This document shows positions 26,731 to 38,922 of a stretch of DNA of 64,000 bases, in pieces. The stretch's first letter is position 1, and every line of letters starts with the position of its first letter. The position numbers were made by a program, and so were the translations under genes. The notes below the pieces were generated by a model that saw nothing but the letters and a program-made list of their open reading frames with translations, made no database searches and had not been told where the DNA came from. The DNA comes from Glandiceps talaboti (lineage: Eukaryota > Hemichordata > Enteropneusta > Spengelidae), in contig NC_135556.1 of NCBI RefSeq assembly GCF_964340395.1, positions 22,643,723 through 22,707,722 on the forward strand, read 5' to 3'.

Positions 26731-27270
26731 TTTTCTCTATGTCCTGAGTTGAAAAATTTGATTTTGTTGGCTCACAATTTTGTGTCACTTACACAATACA
26801 AGACCTGTGTTACAACATTTCTATTGACGTTTATCAATATATCAACACATCAGAATACATGTACTAGAAAAATAGTGTGTGTTAGACAAAGACTTCATAT
26901 AACGTTAAAAGCATAAATTTAGATTTTCAAACCCATTACAATAATGAAAGACTGGCCCAGGGTGGTGTTCCAAGAGACTCAAAGTTTGTACTTTACTACA
27001 CAAAACATATTAGAAAATTCAGCTTATCTCCCAAAGTACCAAAATTTGTCTTTTCATAATTATCATCCACAGATGTTATGGTTCAAAAAATCTATCTCCA
27101 ATGGTGACTTAAATACAAATTAAAGCATCCAAAACTTTTGAACATTCACATGATATTTTCATCAACTTATGAAACTTTCTTACATGGACATCCTTTGCAA
27201 ACATTCACTGTTAAAATACAGGAGTTCAAGTTCTGTTGCCCTTTCACAGATGAACACCGAGTTGTTATTT

Positions 27271-30200
27271 CTAAAAGGCAAAAGGCACCACCTCATCACC
27301 ATAGTAATTGATGATTGTAAGGTCCCTCTTCTTCACCACCAGGTCAGTCAGCATATTATCTGAAATCTGTACAAAATGGTGAAATGTTTATTTCACACAC
27401 ACCAAAAAAAACCCCCAGTGTTGCTGCACAATAAATTGTACTGAAGCCATATTGCAATTGCTATTGAATGAATGAATGAATGAATGAATGAATGAATGAA
27501 TGAAAAATTTCTTCGCATTTAGAGGCCATTGGCCCAAAATACATATATGAACAAATAAAGCAAGACAAAAAGTATAAAAGTATAACGATTGCATATGTAC
27601 ATGGAATGAAAAAATACAACTGAAAACCAAAAATGTTGTCAAGAATAAACATAACTCATGAAATGAAGAAGTTTTCTCTCAATCTAAATGTCTTATAAAT
27701 ACACATTGCAAGTTGTCTTAGGTGATGAGGATTTTTACTTGCTATTGGTGTGTTTGTGATTGATTCAGTCTTTTTTCTCATATCATGCAATCAAACAGGG
27801 GCCTTTGACAATATCAGTTTTCATGACTCCATGTATCAGTTGCTACAGCCATGATCATACATGAAATTTGCTAAATTTTTTAGTGAGTGGAACTGGCAAG
27901 AGATCTAATTTGTGAAAGCCTTTATGTTGTGACTGAAAAAAAAGGACAGGTAAATAATGAAGAAATGTTATTTACCCTATTGCACTGTCTGAGGTCCAGG
28001 AAAACCAACTTTGGCATAGAATCTGGAATTTTCATTAAACACATTCCGAGTATCTTGTCTAGTCCAAGTAAATCAAGTGTTTCCATTTCACTGAAAAAAA
28101 TAAAGAAAAAGAAATTTAACAAAAAGAATGCAATACAGTGAAACTATTAATATTCAAAATGTTTTTTTTTACAAGTAGTACAAATATGGCCACCATTCAG
28201 TATAACGGATCCACGAATGGAGCCCATCTGTAATAGCTCCCTTTTGGCACCACTTGAATGTGGGCTAAAAACATACAAAACAACAAGAAGAAGGATATAA
28301 ATAGAATTGCTGTATTACCCGCAATTTTCAATAACATGTACAAGTCCTGCCTCAGTAATGTCCCAACACCAGCACAGTGCTAAGTGATGAAGTCTACGAC
28401 ATCTGCAAGGTAAGCAATTAAAATATTACGAGTTACAAAGAAAACAAGAAATATCAATGAAATGTACATGAAAGACATGGTGTACTTATGACAGGTGGCC
28501 TAGAGTTTAGAGATCAATGCTCCTAAAAATAGCAAAGCTAAATTTTTTACTTATTTTTTAAGATCTCTAGTGCTGATTTAATATTTTACAGTAAAAAGAA
28601 ATGCTCGATATGAAATAGGAAAAACACAACTGATTAAAAACTGAGAAACATTGTTAAATCAGCCACTAGCACTGAGTACAATCATTGAATATCATTTCAG
28701 GGTATTAAAACACTTATTGCCTGGCTATGAGGGTATTGAAGCATCTCTTTCTAGAAGAGCTTACAACCAAACCAGAGAGACCATAGAGTTTCAATTTAAT
28801 AGTCAGCATGTTGTTTATGTCTCACACATTTTTTGTTAAAAATTACAGACACTGATAGCATGGAAGTATATACTAGTAAAATCAGTTCATATCACTGTGA
28901 ACACAAATTAACATCGCTGTCAGATGAAACAAGGAAGATTCTAACACAATGCTGATTATTTCTGTTCACAGTAAGATAAAATGTAACATTTCATGTGTGT
29001 GCCAGCTATCAGTGCCTGTATTTTGTTTGTGTAATTTGAAACAAAAAATGTTGTGATGTAAGAACATCATGCTGCCCAAAAGGGAATTTGCAAACCCGCC
29101 ATATTGAATGTTGCATCATGGGAAATGTGATAATAAATACTAATCAATTAGTATTGTAAACAATGTTGATACATTGTTGGTAACCACAAATAATCAATTC
29201 CTGACCATTATGGAAGGTTTATTTTATCAGCAGCTCCAGATTAGGTATTACAATAACCACAGATAATCCCATAGTCCTTTGCGTCTGGGCATGCTCAGTC
29301 TGGATTGCAAGTTCCCTATTGAAACTTTACAGTCTTTCTGGTTTGGTAGTATAATTATTATAACTTACCCTTTGGCAAGATGTTCAAGAGCTTTATCACT
29401 GAGCTCAGAGCATTCAGTTAAGTTCAGGAAAGTTAGCTGATGAAGGTTTGGACATAGGAACATCTGAGTAAGGCAGTGATCACTGTATTCTACTCCTCGT
29501 TTCAGTCTTAGGTATTTAAGATTTTGGAGAGACTTCAAGAAAAAATACATTTAGTGTAAATGAAGTGACATAAAAACAATCTTTCAGTAGATATTTTTTT
29601 TTTCATACACTGTTTACTGAGCTTGGCTTATGCAAGGTTACGGTACTCCCAAATATTTTTCTTTGTGTAGCCAGAAAGATACTTATGATGTAATTGGATA
29701 TTATACCATACTCAAGCCAAGTTATTGTCTTTGAACAGAAAATATGAATCATATACCCTGGTCGTACTATGTCATGACAATCCATGTCTACGTCACTGGT
29801 TATGCAGTGCTTGAAATATGAGTTAAAAAGTTCCAATTTGCCTTTATTTTCCCCAATTTTACATGAATTATGCTTGAGGCGGTATGATTATATTATTCTT
29901 TAATATTTTTCTTCATTCATTCTGAAAATACTCATGATGTAAGGGTTTGTCTACTTGTCTAGCCACTCATACGGTACTGACAAGGCCTCTTAGGTCACTC
30001 ATATTTTCCTTGACTGAACAAAGAAAAATATTAGGGAATAATATCTAATTACTCCCAAATATTTTTCTTTTTCAGCCAAGGAATATACGAGGGGCTTTGT
30101 CAGTACAAGTCACTACAGAAGTAGTGACAAACCTTAAGGTCATGAGTATTTTCTGGTTGAATGAAGGGGAATAATATAATTATACCTCCTCAAGTATAAT

Positions 30201-33200
30201 GTTTGAAAAAATTGGGTAAACTGATGGCTACTGTTTGCATTCAAATACTGTACATACCTGTACATGTCTGAGTGATATATCTGTAAATTGTTCAGCAAAG
30301 GAAACACTGAGTACTTGTAAATTCTTACACTTGGAGATATACTCAATGCTTGTGTCAGTCATTTCAGCACCATCCAGATACACTGCTTTCAACTGTTCCT
30401 TTCTTTCATTGGCAAGCAGCTTGACAGCACTGTCAGTGACAATTCAAAAATCAGATCAATATATGACATATACAGGATATGTTTATTTATATACACGTAG
30501 TATAAAGAACCATTTTCTGTAAATAAAATCATTTTGTCCCCTTTTCATTGAAAGCATTTAAAAATATTCTTATAATGCTGGTAACAGTTTCAGAATTTTA
30601 AGAAGTTTAAACATAGACCCTACTTTCCTGTAGGGGTCTGTGGTTTAAAGAATAATAAGTCTTGTGCATTTGAAGGCATAGCCCTAGTAAGACATGTCGG
30701 GTCATTCTGCCCTCACCGGCAGGGGTTGACTGATGTGTGAGGGCGCCCTGTCATGGCATACCTTACAGACTTGGGAGGGAATAAGTTGAATGTAAACAAT
30801 ATGTGTAGACAGTCCTGTGTAAGCAAGTGTGACTAACTGATACACAAATATTAGTCTTGCATGATAAGTATAATACTACTGATTACTGCTATTGCAGCTT
30901 GAAAATTATTATTTGCAGACTAAAATTCAAAATGCACCACCAGATTCAGCAAAAGGCACGACTAAAAAAATTGATGGGGTTTCACATTTTTGCTGTCATT
31001 TCTAAAATTTTATAAAATTATGTTGATTGATATATCAGATTATCCATATAAGATTAAGAAACAAAACCTTACTTGTCAGTTATCCATGGGATTCCATCAA
31101 TATTTACTTCTTCCAACTTTTCACACAAAACAGCAAGGGTATTAACACCTGTGTCTGTTATCTTGATACAATGGGACACATTGAGTGACTTCAACTTTGG
31201 CAGTGAGGCCAGGAATGAAATACATTTGTCTGTAATTCTCTCACAGCCTTCAACGTTTACAGTTTCTAAATTATTACAGTTTTGTGTGATGGCACCAATA
31301 ATCTTTTCATTGACATTGTCACAGAATCCCAGATCAAGGCTTTGTAAATGTGTACAATGAACTGTGATCATTTTGACTTCAGTTATGTTCAGTTCATCCC
31401 GTGCTCTAAGACTTAAGTGTTTGAGTAAGGTTGCCCCCCGGATGATCTTACAAAGATCATACGAGTCAATAGTTTCATTGGCATTCACACAGAGAGACTG
31501 CCACAATATAGGATCATGGGCTAATTCCTTCCATTTCTTACAGACAGGTGCAACATAAAGTAGTAACTCCTTAGGAGTCAAGTAAGAGTAAATTTTCATA
31601 GTTATTTCAGTGGGTAGAGAAGCCAACAAGTCCCCTTGGTTATAAATTGATTCATCACTAGGTGATTCTACATCTGTAAGGTTGGCTGTTTGAGGTGAGT
31701 TTGCGCTATGACTTCCATTTTCAGAATGTCCAGTAGAGTCGGAGCATTGTGTAGACACCTGGCTTGTTTTATCATCATCTTGTCCACACATACTCTCACC
31801 GTTGATAGCAAAGTTTAGAGGGTTTCGATTCAACAGTTTTAGTGCTGGCCAATCCCAATCAACAGTCTTATTATTTGGTAAAATCTTTGATCTATCTTTT
31901 TGTAAAGTGAAATGTCCATTTGTGGCTTCCTTACTATTTTCTACATTGTTTTCACAAGGAAAGACACACTGATCAGAGTCATTGTGTTTGCTTGACACAC
32001 ATAATTCTTTGTTGCCTTGTTCAAGTTGTTGTTGTTCTATGGCATCAAGACTTGTTGGACTGCTTGAACGAGTTCTCCGCCTGTCATGCTTAGACAGTTG
32101 TCGGCGTCTCAACAGTCTCTGACTAATGTCAATGTCAGTCCAAGAATGAGTGACTGTTTCTGAGTCGTCTGTGTTCTTATTGTTTTCTGTGGGGTCACTT
32201 TCCCAATATTCTTCCATACCCAGAAATGCACACACATGAGGTTTTACACAAGCAATACCTGACACACCTTCATCAAACTCGTGTTGCTTCTCTGAGGAGC
32301 TTGATTCTGCTTTTTTGTCACTGTCACTTTTCAAGTCTATCCCAGAGTCTTCTCTCATCTGTTGCTGCATTACTGAATCAGATGAAGCAAATTCCTCTTC
32401 TCCCTTTTTAAGTTGCAAGTGTTCTGTAAAGGCTTCCTTCACTTCAGGGGGCTTTCGTAAATTGTCATCCGTGCTGGTAAGCTCAAGATCCCAGTCTTTG
32501 GGATACACAACTCCAAAGGGACATGAATCTGTAGTAGGTTCATGCAAGTGTGTAGTTTCTTGTCGTATAACAACCAGGTCCTGTAGTAATTTTGATGATG
32601 CACTTAGTGATGCTTCACTAGGTACATCTTCATCATCGATATTGTCTAAGTCCATATCTATCTCTTCTAAGTACTGTGCTTCATCTTCTGTTACATCATT
32701 TTTACTACTTGGTTGTATTGTTGTACATAGAAATGGAACCTCAACCCCCTGACACACAGGACTCTCACAGTCAACAACCCTTGCTAGAAGTTCTCTCTCT
32801 TGATTTGCTGTATTTGGAAGCCCTTCAATTGATGGAAAACCTGTCTTGGGAACAGTTGGTGTAGTACCTTCAGAGTTCATGGCCTCAGATGTGTCTGATG
32901 ATTCACTTTCTGAGAAGTTCAAATTTAGACTTTCTAGTTGGCTCTCCTCTCTTGCTGCAAGGAGAGTCTCAAGTCTTTGTTTGATAGTTGCACTTTCTGT
33001 GTTTCTAAAACTAGATATTGTTTGTGTTTTCTTACGATTTACTTGTGACTTCACAATTGTGTTGTCCTTGGCTGACTGCAATCCTGCAAATAATTCCTCA
33101 GAAGGCAGAGTTAAGTTAGAGGAGGCTCCATTTGGGATTGTTTTGCTTTCTTCAAGGTCATTTGTTCCACTGCATGTATCTTCTGAGGCATGATTTTCAT

Positions 33201-33324
33201 TGACATCTTTTGAATTGTCTGGAAGATCATTTGTTGCATCTAGGGTATTTGGGTTTGATGTTGACTTGTCACAGGGTTTGATATTGTGGTGCCATACAGA
33301 TGAATTGGCAAGAAATTCTTCCAT
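27271..33324 (-). CDS. F-box and leucine-rich repeat protein with long disordered N-terminus, complete
   Basis: Six coding exons: 31073-33324, 30258-30429, 29369-29532, 28319-28402, 27976-28090 and 27271-27366 (TAG stop). All are bounded by AG/GT with matching phases and give 960 aa. Residues 1-560 are acidic, Ser/Thr-rich and without a recognisable fold; a basic patch (RLLRRRQ...RRRTRSSSP) sits near residue 400-425. The F-box spans about 565-611 (LLASLPTEITMKIYSYL ... WKELAHDPILWQSL). Cysteine-type LRRs follow to the C-terminus (SLDLGFCDNVNEKII, TVNVEGCERITDKCI, SLNVSHCIKITDTGV, FLDLRQCNRISDNML). The protein ends INYYGDEVVPFAF. By family knowledge it would be a substrate receptor of an SCF (SKP1-CUL1-F-box) ubiquitin ligase. 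The later exons each hold about one or two LRRs. I cannot assign it to a numbered vertebrate FBXL. The start at 33324 is preceded by an in-frame stop, so a longer coding start would need an unseen exon. Confidence 0.88.
27467..27503. repeat. (TGAA)n microsatellite
   Basis: Nine tetramers, about 100 bp beyond the start of the last F-box/LRR exon, within its last intron. Confidence 0.9.
29085..29262 (-). repeat. Dispersed repeat family E, copy 1
   Basis: Inverse match to 50078-50262 over about 180 bp: TTGCAAACCCGCCATATTGA, ATGTGATAATAAATACTAAT, CAATTAGTATTGTAAACAAT and GGTTTATTTTATCAGCAGC. It lies in the F-box/LRR intron between exons 3 and 4. Confidence 0.82.
29893..30042. mobile_element. Hairpin MITE family C, copy 1
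   Basis: Inverted arms: AATATTTTTCTTCATTCA-CTGAAAATACTC and GTCACTCATATTTTCCTTGAC-GAACAAAGAAAAATATT (each about 50 bp). It lies in the F-box/LRR intron between exons 2 and 3, next to a second copy. Confidence 0.8.
30052..30180. mobile_element. Hairpin MITE family C, copy 2 (inverted, adjacent)
   Basis: AAATATTTTTCTTTTTCAGCC ... GGCTTTGTCAGTACAAGTCA ... GGTCATGAGTATTTTCTGG ... GAATGAAGGGGAATA is the family in the opposite orientation, 10 bp from copy 1. It makes a tail-to-tail pair. Confidence 0.75.
30687..30768 (-). mobile_element. Miniature element family G, copy 2
   Basis: Inverse of 26637-26730 over its full length (GTAAGACATG ... GCATACCTTACAG, with TCAGTCAACCCCTGCCGG on the minus strand). 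It lies in intron 1 of the F-box/LRR gene. Confidence 0.85.
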
Positions 33325-34569
33325 ACTACACTACTTCTTCCTCTTGTAGGACTTTTGAAGTACAACCGTTTTAGGTTCTCACGCCATTCTGCTTACATTC
33401 TTCTTCATTTTGCGGCAATCAGCCTAGACGTTACAGAAAAGGGCAAAGAAAGTGACAGTATTAGTGATGCACAATCATGTAGATTATCTGTGAAAGTATA
33501 GACCATGAAGTGAACGCAAGCTTTATGGTAAAAGTCATGGTAGCTATAGCAACTATAGATTATCTTGACACAGAAAATCAAACCAAATTTCATGGTCCCA
33601 TGTTCAAAATTACTTTCAACACCCTATGTTTCAGCCATGATGGCATAGAGATATGGCCATTTAGAATATATTACCAAAAATGATGAGTGTCTTTCTGATC
33701 AGTGTAATAGTTGGCCCATAATTTAAATAGAAATATTCATCCATGACTCAAGTGTGTAACATGATGTAATTTGTAAATGAGATACTCTCAAATGTAACAA
33801 ATTCTGAGTTAAACATTCAACTCTTTGGCATGTTATCATAAAATGATTCACTTTCAAAGTGTGATGTAAAGTGTTTGGTAATAAGCCAGTATTGGGCATG
33901 CAACTGTGTCTGTTCTACTTAAGATATGGAGACTTAAATGATAAATGCCAGTAAATATGTAATTTGTGGTATCTGGCAAGAATAAAGTATAGTGGACTGT
34001 CCATACAACAAATATTGGTTACAGGGTTAGGAATACTAGTATTACTACAATAATGTTCTCCAAGGGTTATTGGATTAGGGTTAGGGTTAAGATTAGGAAT
34101 GCCATCCCCTTAAAGTTAATCCAGATATGTACCACGTGACATTTTGAGGACACTGTTCTTTACAACTGACAGTTCTTCTGAGCTTTTCTCGTTGATAATC
34201 TCGTTCTATCACAGATATTGAATCATTGAATGTAGTATCTCACAATATTAACATAAATACTTCTACAAATACAACATTTCATACTTATCATCACATGTCA
34301 CATACAATGAGGTTGTAAGTATGAAAGTTGTGTATTTCACCAAATGTCATGTATTTTTTTAATAAAAATACGGGAATCCCAGCTATGTCATTCGTGTCAA
34401 TGATGATACGAATACAAACATATCAATTCAAGAAAAGTTTGTCAAAGTCCACCTTGATATATGCTATACATTCATGCGTAGCAGTACATATATCAAATTC
34501 ATTTACATGAAAGTATTTTGGGGCAAATAACACAAAAATAATGGAGTTGTCATTATTTCTGACACTTAC

Positions 34570-34606
34570 TCGCTAATTCAAGATCTTCCGTCATGTAGGC
34601 AGCCAT
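34570..34606 (-). other. Candidate 5' exon (short ORF, splice donor) upstream of the F-box/LRR gene
   Basis: On the minus strand an ATG in good context (AAAATGGCT) opens 12 codons (MAAYMTEDLELA) and then meets a consensus donor, GTAAGT, at phase 1. It lies about 1.25 kb upstream of the F-box/LRR start codon and just inside a promoter-like segment. The phase does not join in frame to the F-box coding exon at any acceptor I can see close to 33324. It is therefore either a 5' non-coding exon carrying a short upstream ORF, the start of an isoform with an extra exon, or the start of another transcript. Confidence 0.4.
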
Positions 34607-34656
34607 TTTGAAATCCTCCGCTATTCCATGATTCTGCCGCACTCCCCAACTTCCGG
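34598..34656 (-). promoter_or_regulatory. ETS and YY1 motifs in a putative bidirectional promoter
   Basis: CCGGAAGT (minus strand, 34649-34656) is a canonical ETS/GABP site. AAAATGGCTGCC (34598-34609) is a YY1-type motif overlapping a translation start, as is common in housekeeping promoters. ANKRD46 starts 207 bp away on the opposite strand (ATG at 34863), so the two genes probably share this promoter. Confidence 0.5.
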
Positions 34657-34862
34657 TTATTCACACGGTTCTGAACTACTCGTCCCAATCTCACACCAAT
34701 CTAAAGAGAATATATTTTAACATTTATAAAGTGAAACCTCTGAAAAATTCATTATGAGTTTAGTAACAGAGTTTTATTCGTATGTAGATATTTATGTTCG
34801 ATTTACACGGGGAGTGTACGCATAAGACAGAATACCATAATAGGAGAAAGTGCATTTGCAAG

Positions 34863-37062
34863 ATGGAGGTTGAAGAGGGAGAAAACTCGCCGTTGATGGG
34901 TCTGCAAGATGAATCGAATTTGAACACGTTCACACCGCCACTAATTCAAGCGAGTGTGGATGGAGACTCAACGAAGTTACGACAACTTCTAGAAAGTGGA
35001 GTCGACCCAAATCAGACGGACTACAGGGGAAGGAACGCCGCACACCTTGCAGCTTGCAGAGGCAGTGCAGAATGTTTACAAATTCTGGATGAGGCTGGGT
35101 GTGACGTCACTGCAGTAGATAACCAGGGAAATACACCTTTACATTTATGTGGTCACCTCGAAACAGTTACCTTTCTTACAGAACATGGGGCACGTGTGAA
35201 CGTTTGGTAAGTCTACTACCAGGGCCTGTGTATTGTGATAGAAAAACTATAAAAGAAATAGTTATTCAGATCAGTTTACTAGGTGAACATTCTGTAACCA
35301 TGGAGCCAGGAGGTATATATAAATTATAAGGGGTAACTGATTCCTTTTTGGAGTTATGTATGTTTCATAACGAAATTTTCTTGTTATTTTAACTAATTAA
35401 ACATGCTGAAATGTGTCCAGCAACTGGCAGGGCTTTCACAAGGAATATAGTATAATTTTTAAAATATCATTGTTTCAATTACATAATTTCTGAATTACCA
35501 ATTTGAAAAACACCGCATTCTTAGTTACTAAGCCATTTAATGTCAACCAAGATTTGCTCATAAAGAAGGTTGTGAAATATTGTAAGTGCAATTTAAACGC
35601 TTCATGTTGGAAACGTCTCAGTAAAACCAAACTATGGATCCAGGATAACCTGAGTTAATCAATAGGCAAGTCAGGTTGTTGACAATCTCTAAATCTGTTT
35701 GCAATGTCAACTGTAATAGGATTATAAAAGTTGTAACAGCTGATAACGTCCCTTGACTCAAACGATTCACTCCTTGAAAGTAACCTTGCACTCGGAACTA
35801 CAGTTTTTCTCGTTCCATAGTTAGTTAAATGATTTTTTGAAAAATTAAGCACAGAGATACTTAAATAGCAAATTCCCATATCTGATGTCCATATACCACA
35901 TGTAACATCGTCAATGTACGGTGCACGATGTATCCTAATGTTATGATCGCGATCGGATCGTGACCTTTCACCCAAGCCAAATTGTGACCTTTCACCCAAG
36001 CCAGTTGTGCCTTGTGGCGGAGTAACACACTCACTAGTACTTGCACACATTCGGTCGACAGCATTTCAGTCTTGACCTTGTACCTGTACCAGCAATGACT
36101 TAGGCTTATCAGATGTAATTACAAAAAGCAAACACTTAGTTATGGTAATGAGCTGATAAGGATTGATAAGAAAGTGCAAGAATTGCACTTTGCTGGTAAA
36201 GGCGATGTTCCCGTCATGTTAAGGAGCTGAAAATGGCACCTCAGTTATGGACTGTCACTTTTATCACCTAGAATAACAGAGCTTGAAAACAATTGATATA
36301 GAATTTACAAGTTGTGTTAAAGGAGAACAAGAAATGAAGTCATTTTCATGAACTGTGGGTTCTAGAGAGTCATTTCATGATGTTACATCACCTACGTTTA
36401 CTTATGATTTCAGAGAAGCATAAAGTTGATCTTGTGCCTTTGTAGGGTATCTTTGCTGTATTGGGCTATTGCATCATGGGAGTCAGCAGAAATAATATAT
36501 TCAAGTTACAAACTGAGTATTCACAAATCATGAGTGCCTATACCCTAACAGTGTAAAACAGCTCTCATGAATATTTAGTGTGAAACTTTAATGCATTATT
36601 TCTGCAGACTCCCATATCAAATATAGGAAATGTCTTCTATTTTTCCTGGTGTGGCATTCCCCTTTAAAAGCCCCATGTTTACTTACTGTGTTTGTTTTAC
36701 AAAATTATATTTACAGTAATAATCAGGGACAAACCCCACTTAAGATGGCTGAAAGACGTGTGGTGGACAGACAAGTGATCGAACTGTTAGAAAAACTGAC
36801 AAGGCGTACTGGAAAGAGAGGAGCTGCTTACCTGTTGGGAAAGATGCATGATAAACTGGGCTCTTACAGAGAATTAGGTGTGAATTCAAGTAATAGTGTG
36901 TCATCACAAAATGCATATGCTGTGGCAAAAGATGTTTGGTGGGAATTTGCAGACAGTTTAGGAGTTAAGAAACTCATACTTTTAATGTTATGTATAGCAA
37001 TGTTGTCTCTATACATTGCCTGTGTTAGTTCAGGTATTATTCCACTAGTTGTTACAGCATAG
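34863..37062 (+). CDS. ANKRD46: Ankyrin repeat domain-containing protein 46, complete
   Basis: Two coding exons: 34863-35206 (donor GTAAGT, phase 2) and 36717-37062 (acceptor TTTACAG, TAG stop). They give 229 aa, against about 230 for human ANKRD46. Ankyrin units run over residues 24-140 (PPLIQASVDGDSTKLRQLLE, GRNAAHLAACRG, GNTPLHLCGHLETVTFL, NNQGQTPLKMAERR). They match the human protein in order, including the distinctive HLCGH motif. A single hydrophobic segment at about 200-222 (LILLMLCIAMLSLYIACVSS) followed by a very short tail predicts a tail-anchored membrane protein. The function is not well established in the family. I chose the ATG at 34863 (A at -3, G at +4) over the in-frame ATG at 34794, which has poor context and would add 23 residues. 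The 1.5-kb intron holds a 131-aa antisense open frame that I do not regard as a gene. Confidence 0.93.
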
Positions 37063-37560
37063 ATGTCTGTTTTCCATTTCCAGAAGACTATGCTACAGGA
37101 CTAATACACTGAGTAACCCTTTACTATTGCTAATGCTAAGAAAATATCTGGACTTCATTTTCACCCTCCAATATCCATACTGGATGAACTTGTGAAACAA
37201 ATACAAGAATATTGACCTCATCCTAAAGGGGTAACACCAAGTCAGAAGGAGTGAGTTGACTTTTGTGAAGAAATGGAGATTAGAGAGGATTATTCTATTG
37301 TTTTAGACAAGTTACTTGGTTAACTCTACCAGCCAAGTATTTATTACACCTCAAAAAAATTCTCAAGTTGCTTCTGTAAGGTCTGTCAGTAGAAATATAC
37401 ACCCTACATGTGTATGGTCGATCTATGGTAGAAAGGATGTAAAATTTGCTTTGATGTCTGACAGTTAAAAAGTCTGTTGAAATGGACTCCTTGTATTCAT
37501 TGCACACTATTTAGTTAGTTTGTAAACTACAGTCTTGTGTGTTGTATTCTGATAATATCT

Positions 37561-37618
37561 GTGTTCGTTAATGGAGAATACAAACCATTGTGTTCGTTAA
37601 TGGAGAATACAAACCATT
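37561..37618. repeat. Exact 29-bp tandem duplication
   Basis: Unit beginning GTGTTCGTTAATGGAGAATA is present twice without a mismatch. It lies about 500 bp after the ANKRD46 stop, probably in the 3' UTR; a recent event. Confidence 0.9.
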
Positions 37619-37848
37619 GTTTTTTTTAGTGAGGGATTGGTGTTAGTTTTGCACTGATTGTGATACTTTCGATATCCCATCCAAGTAATTGTCATTCAAT
37701 CAACCTGATTGATGTGAATCTCATCATGACATTCACAAGCCATTAACGGTCCAAGTGCAACAAACCCGCGGGCTTGCCTGACGAAAACGGGTGTCATAAA
37801 AGTTGTTTGCATCTCTAAAGCTGTTTGTAGTGTTACTTATAATAGCCT

Positions 37849-37854
37849 AATAAA
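37849..37854 (+). promoter_or_regulatory. Candidate polyadenylation signal of ANKRD46
   Basis: AATAAA about 790 bp after the ANKRD46 stop. It is the first canonical hexamer I noticed downstream on this strand. Further AATAAA-like sites occur near 39.83 kb, so the true 3' end is uncertain. Confidence 0.3.
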
Positions 37855-38799
37855 TTGATAACAACTGATATAAGACGGAGATAAGGTTTGCCTCAATTGA
37901 CCCACTCCTTAGAAATGATCTTCCGCTGTGAACTACACTGTTTACTTGTGTTATGTAAGAGCCCATCATCACATGTGTAAATATTGGTACTCTTTGATAA
38001 CAAGTGGACTTGCTTCTTTAATGGCTTGTCCCAGTAATGTAAATTAACCACACCTTAGTAATATATAATATGGTCATATATGGAATACAGATTTTTTTAT
38101 CGTAGAATCTCATCGATAACACACACTCAACACATTACATCAACGAGGACAATATGATTTTAGAGGCTGTTGAAAATAGCCGAGTACCAGAATTTACTTA
38201 TATACCTATATAATGACTCATTAAATTTGCATACATTAGTAATCCTTGTCGATAAACTTAAAAAAATGATTCAATTATACTAGTAATTACCATCAGATCA
38301 TGCACTTTATATCAGAATTCCAGCAAAACAGGTTATGTTTTAAGATACCGGAAAGACCTTGCCAGTAGTTTAGCAAAAATATGTGACTTTACTTAACTTA
38401 TTTACTAAAATATGATAATTTTATTTTTGTAACTTATTGTATTGCATTATACTTAAAACTTAGGTTCTGCACCAGTGTCCCACGTTGCAGAGTACTTGCC
38501 AATTTTAAATGAAGAAAGACAACATATGCCACAACTTGTATATAGTTTTGACATTTCATTATGTTTAGTGCATGTCATTTTATATATTATTTGGTGTCTT
38601 GATTTGAAGTTACTTGACTTGTAATTAATTTTCACCTTGATTTTACAAGAGACTATAGCTATTTTATTGAAACTATTCTAGTTCCCAAGAAATGTATTTC
38701 ATATCTCATTGATTTATTATTTATTTTTGTATGATTGAAAACAATCAAAAATCCTTTTGTCAAATATAAAAAGTATACACACATATAATATAGACTAGA

Positions 38800-38834
38800 C
38801 TGTAAGATACGTCGTGACGTTCCGCCCTCACTGG
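38800..38834 (+). mobile_element. Miniature element family G, half copy
   Basis: CTGTAAGATACGTCGTGACG then CCGCCCTCACTGGC matches one end of the family; the other end is absent. Confidence 0.55.
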
Positions 38835-38922
38835 CCTCCTCTTAAAATTTCCATTACTTTCCCCAATTTTTGCCATACTTTCCCATATTTTTCTTTGATA
38901 TTACTGGCACTGGTATAATTAT

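Larger units (their letters stand above)
23331..27270. other. Intergenic stretch between SLAIN and the F-box/LRR gene
   Basis: Apart from the 24728-25086 inverted repeat and the 26637-26730 miniature element I see no gene. A minus-strand open frame at 25017-25238 (ending DGINGFKSQGLSSLHLAQ) has a plausible acceptor inside it but no partner exons nearby, and its end is made of the dispersed motif. It is more likely repeat-derived than an exon. Confidence 0.5.

Noticed and set aside
34073-34096. TTAGGG repeats suggesting telomeric sequence
   Set aside because: Only two imperfect units within unique DNA.
34570-34606. MAAYMTEDLELA as the true N-terminus of the F-box/LRR protein
   Set aside because: The donor phase does not join in frame to the coding exon at any nearby acceptor, and an in-frame stop lies directly before the ATG at 33324.
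35655-36050. A 131-aa antisense frame in the ANKRD46 intron
   Set aside because: No recognisable domain. It includes a 20-bp direct duplication that repeats LGERS, and there is no splice or promoter support.
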